Shown piece after piece: positions 11,581-23,217 of a stretch of 64,000 nt of DNA. The position numbers were made by a program, and so were the translations under genes. The stretch is from Stephania yunnanensis (lineage: Eukaryota; Streptophyta; Magnoliopsida; Ranunculales; Menispermaceae). The stretch is taken from assembly GCA_039657365.1 (NCBI GenBank), contig CM077588.1, forward strand, positions 41,768,501 through 41,832,500, written 5' to 3'. Within the stretch, counting starts at the first letter, position 1. Every line of letters starts with the position of its first letter. The notes beneath the pieces are model-generated. The model was not told the origin of the DNA, did no database searches, and worked only from the letters and a program-made list of their open reading frames with translations.

Positions 11581-12050
11581 CAAAAATACGGGAACGGACA
11601 AAAACGGGACTGGACACCTATTTTGAAAATGATTAAATTTGGTGCCCGGTCCCGGTCCCGGTCTCGTTTTCAAAACGGGCACTGTTTTTTTGTCCAGTCC
11701 CGTATGTTTGTAAAACATGCGGGACCCGTTTTGCCCGTTTTTTTTTAAAGATGATTAAATATTTTGTTTATCAATTATCTTAAAAAAAACCCCTCAACTA
11801 CAACTACAAGTCTACAACTACAAATCACCAATTACCAAAAAATAAATACATAATATCACAATTTTTTAATTTCCAATATAAACATCACAAAAGTTTTAAA
11901 AAAAAAGAGATATCACCTCAAATTCTCAATAGTCCAAATCCAAATTATCAAAGTATATCTTCACCTCATGCATCAACAACAACTACATAAAAAAGTTCAT
12001 GACACAAACACTTAATAAAAAATTAAGTGTAGTTCTTCAACTCATCCCAC
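11581..12050. other. hAT-B 3' side: subterminal repeats and AT-rich untranslated sequence
   Basis: The first 150 bases carry repeated CCGGTCCCG/CGGGACC motifs near the terminus. The rest is AT-rich with no frame. It would hold the end of the transposase transcript. Confidence 0.5.
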
Positions 12051-12059
12051 ACAATTCCA

Positions 12060-14445
12060 CATCCTTCAACTCTCCGTGACTCCGTCTCTAACCCCTCAAC
12101 CTCAAGTCATTCATCTGAAAGACATTAGGAAAAAAATGTTTTCATTAATTGTAAAAGCTCGATCATTTAAACATAAGAATAAATAAAGCAACAATACCTA
12201 AACTTTCAACTTCATCATCTTCGTCACCCACATCTTCAACCTCCACATCATTTGAAGCTTGCCCAGAAGTTGTGGGATTGAGATCTATTTTCAGTTTCAA
12301 CATTTCTGCATTGATATCATCAAACTCTTTCTTTCGAGCATCTACATAAAAAAAAAAAAATCAAACACAACAAATCAATTTAGACTTATAGTTTACCAAT
12401 CAAATAACTAATTATATAATGCTCACCAGATTTGTTCTTCAACTTTGCTCCATTCACCCAATCACGACAACATATCAATGCTTCAACATTTTCAGGTAAA
12501 AGAGAACTTCTATACTTGTCAAGTGTTCTACCTCATTAAACTAAAAGTGATTTAAGAAACAAAGTAGTTAAAGGAATGGCTAAAATATCACGTGCCATCA
12601 TACTCAACTTTGGATATCGATATTGAACAGATTTCCAAAAATCTATGATGTCTAAATTCTTCTTTCTATCAAGCAATGGCTCATGCAAGTAAATATCCAA
12701 TTCCGATTGTTGTTCATTAGAAACATCATCACCTTGGAAAAAGTCATAACCCTAACACACAATTATAAACAATAAGATAATCATAAAGTAAGAACCACAA
12801 CTAAATCAAACACTAAAAATAAATAAATCATAATTGTAGAACATACCATAGCATATAGATCATCTTCTCTTATATCATTTGCTTCAACAAATTGTGGCGT
12901 TTGGTTGCTAGTGGATGAAACATCTCCACTTGAATGATTAAATTCATGAGAATATGTCTCGAACAACAATTGAAGTTTATCGCGAATTATAGCAACCTTG
13001 AACTTGCCTTCATCACCATAAATCTTTGAAAAAGCAAATTCGACCACTTTTGTTTTGTACCGAGGATCTAAAATGACACCAATTGCCAATATTTCATTAC
13101 AATCCTTCCAATACTTGTCAAATTTTAATTGCATTTTTTAAGCCATAGATCGAATGAAATGATTCGGGTTATTCAATTCATCCTTCAACTGAGCTTGGAT
13201 TTTCCACATTCCATGAAAGAAAAGATTTATTGTCGGATACTTTGCACCAGAAAATATATTAGTTAGATCATAAAATATTTTCAAAAACTTAAAAACATAT
13301 TCCACTTGATTCCACTCTTCCAACTCGGGACAAAATACATAATTTGTGTCACTCAAAGCAAGATGAGCAAAAGCATTACGATAATATAACGCAGATTCAA
13401 TCATGAGGTATGTAGAATTCCATCTTGTAACCACATCTTGCACCAATCCTTTCTTGCAATCGAATGCCAATTGTGTAGCACAATCCAAAAACTTTTTCCT
13501 TCGAGACTGTGATCCTTTTACAAACTTGATACTATCACGAACTTTGTCAAGGATCATTTCAATTTCTTTAAGACCATCTTGGACCATAAGATTTAAAATA
13601 TGTGCACAACATCGCATATGAAAGAATTCACCACCAACTAGCAATGCATCCTTAATTCTCAAAGTATTTTTAAAAATTCCAACAAATGTGTCATTTGCGC
13701 TTGCATTGTCTAAAGTAATGGAAAATAACTTCTTATCTAAGTTCCAAGACCCTAACAAAGCAGAAATTTTCTCGGCAATTGCTACACCACTATGTGGAGG
13801 TGGCATAAAACAAAAATTCAAAATCTTTTTCTGCAACACCCAATCTTCATCAATATAATGAGCATTCAAAGTAATATAACCATCAGATGTAATGGAAGTC
13901 CACATATCAGAAGTCAAACACACTCTCCCTGGAAGAGATTGCAACAAATTAAAAAGTTTTCTCTTCTCCCTTTTGTAGATTTTTAATATATCTGCCTTGA
14001 TTATGTTTCTCGAAACACACTTAATTTCAGGAACAAGAGAGGTATAAGAGTACTTAACATATTCATAGTCCACAAATGTGAAAGGTAATTCATGCATGAT
14101 GACTATCATTGCCATATTTTCACGATGAACCCCGGAGTCATAATTTATTGACCTCGATCCCATATTCCCCGTAACTGACGATTCTAATATCATTTGTCCC
14201 ACATCACGATTAACAAAACGACTATAATTAGGACAACCAGATAAGTGTCGTTTCATGTCATTTGTACCATTATTACCGTCAGCCAAAACAACACTCATAC
14301 AATGTTTGCATTTCCCTCTCTTCCTATTATCCGGATACTCAGAAGTGCCAGGAGGAATTACAGTAAAATCATCCCACACTTTAGACTGATTTTTCCTCTT
14401 CTTTTGAGAAGAATTAGATGCAATGCTATGCATATTATCACCCAT
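12060..14445 (-). pseudogene. hAT-B transposase (BED zinc finger, RNase H-like core, hAT dimerisation domain)
   Basis: I place the start at 14445 (MGDNMHSIA) because the longer upstream frame crosses a likely splice acceptor just before it. In order: a BED finger (VWDDFTVIPP ... CKHC ... HLSGC); the core with CLTSDMWTS, SITLDNASANDT, MRCCAHILNLM and DVVTRWNSTYLM; a TAA stop at 13140-13138; then the same frame continues as MQLKFDKYWKD. Introns are visible, for example donor GTATGT near 12846 and acceptor TTAG near 12752. The next exon holds the dimerisation region (ELDIYLHEPLL, YPKLSMMARDILAIP, GRTLDKYRSSL). Two adjacent stops replace its usual ASESAFS box. A later exon near 12340-12197 is acidic. 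The protein is inactive but recently so. Confidence 0.92.
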
Positions 14446-15995
14446 GACGCTGCAATAATATAAAATGAAAATCATATCTAAATCTAGTGGATTAATCTCA
14501 TTAACAAAATATGAAAAATGCACAGTTTCACACAAAGTAATAAAATCGTATTACATTCTTTTTTTTCCTAATCAAATAAAGGCAATTACGTGAACAAAAA
14601 AGAAATAATGTCTAGTTAATAATGAGTAGAGGCCATAATATATATAGACAATTGAATATAAATTAAATCAAATTATGTGAAGGTATGTGGTACCAGAGAG
14701 GAGAGACCGTGAGAGTCGAGACTCGGGAGTGAGAGGAGAGACCGAGAGACCGCGAGTCGTGAGAGTCGGTGGGAATTGGGGTCACGTCCTCTGAAATGAA
14801 TGAACACAATGTCATTGTCAGTTACTAGTTACTGTTAACAATATGGGTGAAACAGTTTTCATTCGAGACATTCAACACTTACCAATTCGACCAAATCGGA
14901 ACTATGCTTCGAATGTACTGATCACCTCAAGAAAGGGTGTTGCGTCCAATATTTTTGTTGAAAAGCATGACCCAAGTTTCACCGCGTTCGGTTTCCGCAT
15001 ATGCCCTCAAGGAAATACATTAACAAAAGATTTATGCTTTTGGAAATGAGAATTTGCTCATGTAAACAGAAACATCGAATCATACCTTACACGAACATTA
15101 TATTAGCATAAATCTAGTGAGACTTTATAAGCTACCCAAGCACGAACACCGCTTACTTTCGAAACGCTTAATTGTCACGCACCTCTAGTGAAAAGGTAAA
15201 GTGAAAAAAAGGGATCGAGCTTACCAGAATATGAACTGAAATGTCGCTATCACAGTATAGAGAAGCAACACAATGCATCACCATTCAGACCGGCGAGAAG
15301 CTGGACTCGCTTTGGAGGGAGAGGCCGCACTGAGCAAGTGCTGCATGATGGCGCGGTGGCGACCGACGAGCGCGAGACGGCGAGAGCGGAGGGAGAAGCG
15401 AATCCAGATGGTGGGACCTGGCGAGAGCGGGGCAGAGCGGCGGCGCTGGCGAGCGCGAGACAACGAGTTGGTGGCGACGGCGGATTGTTCTGGAGAGAGA
15501 GGCAGACGGTGGAGACGGCGAGATGGAGCAGATGGTGAGACTGCGGCATGAGAGGAGATGGTGAGACCGCAGCGTGAGAGGAGATGGTGAGACCGCGGCG
15601 TGAGAGAGATTGAGAAGAGAGATTGAGATGGTGAGAGCGTGAGAGAGATTGAGACGGAGAGATCGGCCGAGCAGCGTGAGAGCGTGAGAGCGTGAGAGAG
15701 GAGATCAGCCGCGCAGCGTGAGAGTAGTAGAGATGGTGAGACGCAGAGACGGGACCGAGGAGAGGACGGCGAAGAGAAGTAGGTTTTTCTCAAATTTCAC
15801 AGTGAAATTACAAATATACCCTTCAAATTAATCACAAAACGGGTACCCGTTTTTTTTAAATTTTTGCCCAGACCCGGTCCCGTATTTTTAAACCGACAAA
15901 AAATTTTGTCCAGTCCCGTATGTTTGTCAAAAAAAAATTGCCCGGTCCCGTTTAAAACGGGACCGGACAAAGCGGGCCAAACGGGACCGGGCACA
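14446..15995 (-). promoter_or_regulatory. hAT-B 5' region: leader and GC-rich repetitive block upstream of the transposase
   Basis: About 1.5 kb lies between the transposase start and the right terminus. A block at about 15260-15780 is GC-rich and made of irregular GTGAGAGCGTGAGAGAG / GAGATGGTGAGAC repeats. A smaller block of the same kind is at 14690-14775. It is open in several frames on both strands only because it is low-complexity. It most likely contains the transposase promoter and untranslated first exon (inference from position). No TATA box stands out. Confidence 0.45.
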
Positions 15996-16017
15996 TTTTG
16001 CCAGCCCTAGTCTTAGT

Positions 16018-16671
16018 GGATGAAACTAAAGATGGAGTGAATAGGAAATTAGAACTCTGGAGGAACGCATTAGAATCTAAAGGCTTTAAGTTGAGTAGGA
16101 TGAAAATCGAATACATGCACTGTGAGTTTAGAAACACTAGACACCGAGATAATGGAGTGGTAAAATTAGGGGAAGTAGAGGTTCCTAAGGACTTTAGATA
16201 CTTAGGATCAATCAAACAAAATGATGGTAACTTTGAAAATGATGTCACACATAGAATTCAAGCTGGATGGAAGAAATGGCGGAGTGCAAGTGATCAAAAT
16301 GTTCATACTAAGTTAAAAGAAAAATTTTATAGGACCGCAATTAGGCCAACTATGCTCTATGGAAGTGAATGTTGGGCAGTAAAGCAACAACAATTACATA
16401 AAATGAACGTAGCAGAAATGAGGATGCTTAGGTGAATATGTGGTAAAACTCGTAAAGATAGAATAAGAAATATAGAAATTCAAAGACAAGTAGGAGTAAC
16501 ACCAATTGATACAAAGATTAGGGAAAGGCGGTTGCGATGGTTTGGTCACCTGCAAAAACGGCCTACAAATGCCGCAACTAGAAAACTTGACTCAATAGAA
16601 ACTGTAGAAATTCGACGAGGTAAGGGCAGACCAAAGTTAACATAAGATGCATTAATTAGGAGGGATCAGAT
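16018..16671 (+). pseudogene. RTE LINE reverse transcriptase, C-terminal part (copy 1)
   Basis: LINE coding sequence resumes right after the hAT-B duplication with DETKDGVNRKLELW and ESKGFKLSRMK. It continues through GEVEVPKDFRYLGS, HRIQAGWKKWRSAS and RPTMLYGSECWAVK to MNVAEMRMLR. This is the thumb and C-terminal region of plant RTE proteins. The frame stops at 16435 (TGA where the sister copy reads TGG), but homology goes on to 16671, where Copia-B interrupts it. Confidence 0.9.
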
Positions 16672-18056
16672 TGTTGGGGCTTGTGCCCTAGGTCAATCCA
16701 TTAATTATCTTTATGAATACTTTTAGTTAATAAAATAGAGGATTTCATTTGCTGTTTATTATAATTAATTTGCATGTTTACATTATAATAAGATCCATGG
16801 GTATTTACATAATATCATAAATGTCCCTAGTCGATCATTATACTGGGACTTATAATGAATTAAGACTAGTGTGAGTCTTGATTGATGATCATATGATGAT
16901 TATACGTATAGGGATACGAATCAAGATCACGAGTACTTGTTAGGGAACACAGTACTGGACCGACCTGCTATGAGAACATCACATGGATTAAGTCATAGTT
17001 GTTTCTCATGATAGATATTTTTCAGTCCTCTGACTTGAGATTGCCAAAGACTTCAACATTAGGAACACAGTAATTTGACACAATCAAACGTTGTCTTTAA
17101 CCGGACGATTATAAAGGTTGTGATTGGTTACTGTGTGAGCAATGTGATGAAGTTGTGTAATCGAGATAGAATTTATCCCTCTCATATAAAGAGAGATATC
17201 TAGTGGATCCCTCGATGTGTTAGACTGTTAAAAGGCCTAGTCTAAGTGAATTGATATTGATCAATGTCACTTGGATGTTTTTAGTCTACCTAGAGATCGA
17301 GACTAGTACGATTGAACATGTTGGATGACAATTCCATGCCTTATGTTTGATCAAAAGGATATCGTATGACAAAAGGATGTTATATACAATATTGATTAGG
17401 TCGTATCAATTTGATATTCGTACAACTTGGGTAGTCATAATGTCTTGCTAGAGACTGCTTATGACTTGTATACCAAAATGTGTTTTGGTACACAGCCAAC
17501 GTTGTATGAGCCTATTGGGTTGCACACTAAGAATGGTTTTGCGAGATTTTAAGATGATTCAGAAAAATGAATTTTATGTGATAATATTCATGACTGAAAC
17601 GTCCTTGTGGTGTATTACACTTATACTTCTTTAAATAAGGGTATATGTGTAATTTACTTAACCGTCTATATACAATGGTTGTATAAATAGACGCTTTAAG
17701 TTAGAACACAGGTACGAAAGAAAAAAGACCGAAACTCTATTTTTGTTTTAGAAACGACTTAGGGTTTTTGGTATGCTCTGGATTGTTTTGGAGAGAAACA
17801 AAAAGGTTTGGTATTCTCTCGAAGCTAGCACTTCAAATCTCGGCCGCCGTTCGTGTGTGGACTGCTGATAGAGGGCGTTTGTCGTTGGCAGCGCATTAGA
17901 GATCGATCAACCTTCAGAAAGGTATATTGCGATTGAGGTATGATTAAGTTTTTCATGGTTTAAACGTTTTTAATGGAATTAGATTCGGATCCTGTTGGGG
18001 TTTTTGTCAAAACTGTTTTGTAATCTCCGCTGCGTATGAACCCTTAAAACCCAACA
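16672..18056 (+). repeat. Copia-B 5' LTR
   Basis: A 1385-bp LTR, TG...CA. The R/U5 part near 17650-17760 has a TATATACAATGG / TATAAATAGACG stretch; the same stretch in the 3' LTR reads TATATATAAG then TATAAATAGA. TATAAATAGA at about 17683 is a good TATA-box candidate. Confidence 0.93.
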
Positions 18057-18057
18057 G

Positions 18058-18070
18058 TGGTATGAGAGCC
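18058..18070 (+). other. Copia-B primer-binding site
   Basis: TGGTATGAGAGCC lies two bases inside the 5' LTR. It matches the initiator-Met tRNA primer site TGGTATCAGAGCC with one change. Confidence 0.88.
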
Positions 18071-18440
18071 ATCGAGTTCGATTCCATTAAATTCATTGCA
18101 TGTTTTCTTCTGATATATACATGATATATGATTGAAAGCATGTTAATAGTTGATGTATATGTGATATAAATAAGTTTTCTGTGAGATTTATTATCATGTG
18201 TTGTGTATATGATACACATATTCGTGATTTAATTAAAATCAGTTTCGTACATGCTAGTAACAATGTTAGGTTAATTCAAATAATTTTAATGAATTGAATA
18301 TCGTGTTCTGTGATTCATGACACCATTAGTTTCGAATGGGATAGTAGTTCATGATTCAATTACATGTTTGTGATTATTTGGATGAGGACCGAAATTGCAA
18401 ATAATTAATTTTCGAAATTATTTATTTATAAATAATTAAT

Positions 18441-18960
18441 TAATTTTCGAAATTATTTATTTATCTTGTTATATTTATTTTGTTATGAAGTTTCTATTTG
18501 ATAAAGATAGATAACAAATTAGAATATGAGATAAATATCAAGAATCTTGTTATTGATGATATACTAGGATTCAAATATCTTAAATCCAAAATAAATAATT
18601 AATTTTCGAAATTATTTATTTATCTTGTTATATCTATTTTGTTATGAAGTTTCTATTTGATAAAGATAGATAACAAATTAGAATAAGAGATAAATATCAA
18701 GAATCTTGTTATTGGTGATATACTAGGATTCAAATATCTTAAATTCAAAATAATTAATTAATTTTCGAAATTAATTATTTATCTTGTTATATCAATTTTG
18801 TTTTGAAGTTTCTATTTGATAAAGATAGATAACAAATTAGATTAGGAGATATAAGAAAAATCGATTTCGTTATCCCTATTGAATAGGAGATAAATATCAA
18901 GAATCTTGTTATTTGTGATATACTAGGATTCAAATATCTTAAATCCTAATTGGATTAGGA
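18441..18960 (+). repeat. Tandem repeat of about 160 bp, three units, in the Copia-B leader
   Basis: Units begin TAATTTTCGAAATTATTTAT at about 18441, 18600 and 18760. Each runs through TTTGATAAAGATAGATAACA and ATACTAGGATTCAAATATC. The third unit holds an extra piece of about 45 bp. The repeat is untranslated and lies between the primer site and gag. Confidence 0.85.
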
Positions 18961-19749
18961 TAAGATGATTAGTTAGATATGGGCCCAGGTTAATTAAAAT
19001 GTTTTAATTGACTTAATTTCAGATAAATTAAGGGGTTAATTTATGATAATAAAATCAGCGAAAATGATGATTTTCTATAGCGAATTTTAATTTTCGAAAT
19101 TGAGATTCGTCTTCTAAAAAAAAAAAAAAACGGGGGCGCTGACAGGCCAGCGGGACCGCCGTCTAACTAATCCTAGCGCACGGAAATTCTTTTATTGGTG
19201 AATAGTATAAAAATTTCCAAATTGTTTAGTGATTGAACAAATCAATAGAATATATGATATTTCATTGATTACATAAAAATCACTAAAACTGAATAAAATC
19301 CCTCTATTAAATTTTAAGTCTCATGTCATCCATTTTAAACACTTGTCAAAGGCCTCGATCACACTAATATAGTTTCAAATAGTAGAATGGGTGTATTGTG
19401 TTATCTTGGTGAGACAAGTTGGGTAAGAGTTACCTAAATGTTTAAAATGGTCCGACTTAATAAAGCCATCAAAATAGTTTTGAGCTTTAGGCAAATGATG
19501 AGATAAAAACATGCTAAGACATAAGATGTCCCGTATCTCATAAAAGGACTAAAAATTACATAAGATGTAATTGGTAACTGTTACCTACCTAAATAATCTA
19601 GTTCGTGTTTCATGCCATATTTGTCATAGAATTAGGTGAAATATGGATTTTAGTCCCCTAAATAAACAGTACGTTTTAGGAGGGTTGTTAATTTAGTGGG
19701 AGTCTTTTCCTCTATACTAAAATAAACTTTGCATAATCTTTATTGTAGA

Positions 19750-20640
19750 TCAATGGCCACTTCAAGTAACAATAATCCCTGTCACTGCGATCCATCCTCG
19801 AGAAGGATAAGCTATATGGGACTAACTTTCTTGACTGGTTCAGAAACTTGAGAATCGTTCTCAAGCACGAACGCAAGTTGTATGTCCTGGATGCTCCAAT
19901 CCCTGAGGACCCACCAGTCAATGCTACGAAAGCTGTGAAGGATGCGCATAATAAGCATGTCAACGATTCTAATGATGTTGCATGTATTATGCCGGCAACT
20001 ATGGTTCCCGAACTTCAGAAGGACGTGTAACTAATGGAAGCCTACGACATGGCTATAACGCTGAAGGAAATGTTCCAACAGCAAGCTAGGTAAGAAAGGT
20101 TCAAGACAGTCAAAAACCTACATTCTTGCAAGATGACTGAGGGTGTGTCAGTTAGTCCTCATGTTTTGAAGATGAAGGGCTATGTTGACCAGCTTGATAG
20201 ACTTGGATTTCCCGTAAGCCAAGAGTTGGCAACGGATTTGATCCCGAATTCATTACCAGAAAGTTACTCACAATTTGTGATGAACTACAATATGAATAAT
20301 ATGGAGAAATCAATTTCAGAGTTGCATTTGATGCTCAAAACTGCAGAACAAAATATCAAGAAACCCTCTAGTAATATGTTGATGGTCTAAAAGGGAAAGG
20401 GAATGAAGAAGAAAGGCAAAGGCAAGGCTAAAGTTGACAAAGCTATTGCTGCACCTATCGCAAAGCCTATGGAACAAGTCAAGACTCGTCCTGTTCCTGC
20501 TTCAAAACACCCAAAAGAAAAGGAAGAAAATTGTCATTTCAGTAATCAAACCTATCTTTGGCATTGTCGTCTCGGACACTTAAACGAGAAACGCATAACG
20601 AAGCTCCATAAGATGGGCTTCTAGATTCATTTGATTTAGA
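19750..20640 (+). pseudogene. Copia-B gag, nucleocapsid and protease deleted
   Basis: Gag starts with ATG at 19753. A frameshift follows within 30 codons. The capsid signature is readable as LYGTNFLDWFRNLRIVLKHE, RKLYVLDAPIPEDPP and, after another break, HVLKMKGYVDQLDRLGFP, DLIPNSLPESYSQFVMNYN and ELHLMLKTAEQNIKKPS. The frame 20403-20624 then passes from a Lys-rich gag tail (KKKGKGKAK) into the integrase zinc region (TYLWHCRLGHLNEKRI) within about 40 codons. Relatives have the CCHC knuckle, the protease and a pre-integrase stretch here, so several hundred bases have been lost in a way that rejoins open frame. Confidence 0.85.
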
Positions 20641-21440
20641 AACATATGAAACGTGCGTATCTTGTTTACTAAGCAAGATGACTAAAAGTCCCTTTACTGG
20701 ACACAATGAAAGGGCAAGTGATTTATTGGGTCTAATACATACTGATGTATGCGGTCCTATAAACACAATGGCTAGAGGAGGTTATCGGTACTTCATTACA
20801 TTTCGATGATTTCAAGAGAATATGGTTATGTATATCTAATGAAACATAAAGCTGAATCATTTGAGATGTTTCGAACGTTTCAAAATGAAGTGCAGAATCA
20901 ACTTGGTAAAACTATCAAAACACTCCGATCAGATCGAGGTGGTGAGTATTTAAGCCAAGAATTTGATGATCATCTTAGAAATTGTGGGATTGTCTCCCAA
21001 TTGACTCCACCAGCAACTCCACAATGGAATGGAGTTTCTGAAAGGAGAAATCGAACCTTATTTGATATAGTTCGATCTATGATGATTCATGCAGATCTTC
21101 CATTATCCTTTTGGGGTTATGCATTACAAACTGCAGCTTTCACTCTAAATCGAGTTCCTTCTAAAGCGATTGATAAAACACCAAATGGGATATGACACAG
21201 GAAGATACCTAGTTTGTCTTTTCTTAAGATTTGGGGTTGTGAGGCTTATGTAAAGCGACAAGTCTCAGAAAAACTAGCACTTAAATCTGATAAGTGTTTA
21301 TTTATGGGGTATCCTAAGGAAACAAAAGGATATTACTTTTATAATCCCGCTGAGAATAAAATGTTTGTTGCTCGGTATGGTGCCTTTATGGAAAAATAGT
21401 TTATTTCAAAAGACAATAGTGAGAGAGAAATAAATCTTGA
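20550..21440 (+). pseudogene. Copia-B integrase
   Basis: The zinc-binding N-terminus (HCRLGH near 20572, then C-SCLLSKMTK near 20655 in another frame) precedes the core. The first Asp is in IHTDVCGP (about 20735). Frame 20806-21195 then holds LRSDRGGEYLSQEF (second Asp) and PQWNGVSERRNRTLFDIVRS (catalytic Glu). The end of the domain, SFLKIWGCEAYVKR and KGYYFYNPAENKMFVAR, is in frame 21214-21399. One TGA (21195) and a frameshift near 20800 break it, but all three catalytic residues survive. Confidence 0.92.
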
Positions 21441-21689
21441 AGAAGTTCAAGAATCACAGATAAACACTGAACCGCTACTGGAAGTTCAACAACGTTCTGA
21501 ACCAGTTGAACCTCCGCAAGTGACACAAAGCCCTCGTCAATCTGGTAGGGTAAGACATGAGCCAGAGAGATTCGGATTTCTCATTACTGATAGTCGTGAT
21601 GTGTTGCTTATGGATCAAAATGAGCCCACCACTTATTAGGAGGCTATGTCTGGACCAGACTCAGATAAATGGCTAAGTGTCATGAACTC

Positions 21690-22650
21690 TGAGATGCAAT
21701 CCATGTATGATAAACAAGTTTGGAACTTGGTTGATTTACCTGAAGGTGGTAAGACCATTGGATGTAAATGAGTTTTCAAGAAGAAAACTGACATGGATGA
21801 CAATGCACATACTTTTAAAGCATGACTTGTAGCAAAAGGTATCAGGCAGACTCAAGGTGTTGATTATGATGAAACTTTTTCGCCAGTAGCCATGCTTAAA
21901 TCCATAAGAATTTTAATTGTCATTGCTGCATATTATGACTATGAAATATGGCAAATGGATGTAAAAACAACATTTCTTAATGGAAAGTCGCTTGAGGACG
22001 TGTATATGACACAACTGAAGGTTTTGTACATCCCGAGAATTCTAGGAAGGTATGCAAGTTTCAAAGATCCATTTATGGATTAAAGCAAGCTTCTCGGAGT
22101 TGGAATCTTCATTTTGATGAAACAATCAAGGATTTTGGTTTTATTAAGAACGAAGATGAGCCTTGTGTATACAAGAAGGTCAGTGGGAGTGTAGTTGTTT
22201 TTCTGGTACTGTATGTTGATGATATATTACTTATTGGAAATGACATCCCAACATTGCAGAATGTCAAGTCTTAGTTAGGGAAGTGTTTCTCAATGAAAGA
22301 CTTTGGAGATGCAGCCTATATCCTAGGGATAAAGATCTATAGGGATAGATCTAATAGGCTAATCGGTCTAAGTTAAAGTGCTTACATAGACAAGGTACTG
22401 AATAGGTTCAGTTTGCAAGACTCTAAAAGAGGATTGTTGCCAATGTTTCATTGCATAAGTCTCAGCAAGACTCAATGTCCTAAGACAAATGATGAGCGAG
22501 ACCGTATGAATAAGATTCCATATGCATCAGCTATTGGATCTATCATGTATGTCATGTTATGCACTCGACACGATGTATCATATGCTTTGAGCACTACAAG
22601 CGAGATATCGGTCGGATCCAGTGAGAGTCACTTGAATAGCAAGTAAAGAA
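21690..22650 (+). pseudogene. Copia-B reverse transcriptase
   Basis: Landmarks are VWNLVDLPEGGKTIGCK followed by a TGA in place of Trp, VDYDETFSPVAMLKS, QMDVKTTFLNG (motif A Asp), and the catalytic YVDDILLIGND box with Y-V-D-D at about 22212-22223. MKDFGDAAYILGIKIYRDRS comes next, then PYASAIGSIMYVMLCTRHDV. At least five stops or frameshifts interrupt the domain. The catalytic residues themselves are intact. Confidence 0.92.
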
Positions 22651-22719
22651 CATCCTTAAGTACTTAAGAAGGACTAAGGAAGTGTTCTTGGTCTATGGAG
22701 GTTTTGAAAATGATCTAGT

Positions 22720-23204
22720 TGTAAATGGTTACACAGATGCAAGTTTTCAAACGATATAGATGATTTTAGATCGCGATCTGGATATGTGTTTACTTTGAAT
22801 GGGGGTGCGATAAGTTGGAAAAGTTCGAAGCAGAGAGCGTGGCGAGATTCTACAATAGAAGCGAGTCTATTTGCGCGTCCGATGCAAAGAAAGGAGGCGG
22901 TTTGGATTAAAAAGTTCATTTTCGAACTAGGTGTGGTTCCAAGTATTGCTAACCCTGTTTGTTTGTATTGTGACAATAACGGGGCAATAGCACGGGCCAA
23001 GGAACCTAGATCACACCATAGATCCAAACATATACTCAGCGTTTTCATCTCATCGAGAGAAATCATTGAGAGGGAGACGTAAAGATTTGCAGAGTACCTA
23101 CTGAAGACAACGTTGCGGATCCATTGACAAAAGCTCTTCCACAAGCAAAAGATGATGGTCATGTTAGATCATTAGGCATTAGATGCATGTATGATTGGCT
23201 CTAG
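22720..23204 (+). pseudogene. Copia-B RNase H
   Basis: GYTDASFQ near 22730 holds the first acidic residue. Frame 22786-23082 then reads GYVFTLNGGAISWKSSKQ, a substituted STIEASLFA block (usually STxEAEYIA), and LYCDNNGAIARAKEPRSHHR. After one stop the polyprotein end is recognisable as VADPLTKALPQ and RCMYDWL near 23110-23203. The catalytic Glu context is altered (EASLFA). Confidence 0.88.
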
Positions 23205-23217
23205 TGCAAGTGGGAGA

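Larger units (their letters stand above)
11572..16009 (-). mobile_element. hAT-B: hAT transposon with its own, now broken, transposase
   Basis: A 4438-bp element with termini TAGGGCTGGCAAAA (11572) and its inverted copy ending at 16009. It is flanked by an exact 8-bp duplication, GTCTTAGT, at 11564-11571 and 16010-16017. The related LINE at 34669-34676 has a single GTCTTAGT in unbroken LINE sequence, which is the pre-insertion state. Subterminal regions about 150 bp wide are rich in CCCGGTCCCG-type motifs in both directions, likely transposase binding sites (inference). One gene, transcribed on the minus strand, fills 12.0-14.4 kb. Confidence 0.95.

Noticed and set aside
14843..15049. 68-residue open frame upstream of the hAT-B transposase
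   Set aside because: No domain, on the strand opposite the transposase, and of ordinary composition. Most likely chance.
15250..15793. Overlapping open frames on both strands in the GC-rich block of hAT-B
   Set aside because: The block is low-complexity GAGAG/GTGAGAGCG sequence, open in several frames at once. The products are Arg- and Ser-rich without a domain. Better read as the untranslated 5' region of the transposase gene.
18441..18960. CRISPR-like or satellite array
   Set aside because: Units are about 160 bp with no spacers and sit inside a retrotransposon leader of a plant genome. A simple tandem repeat.
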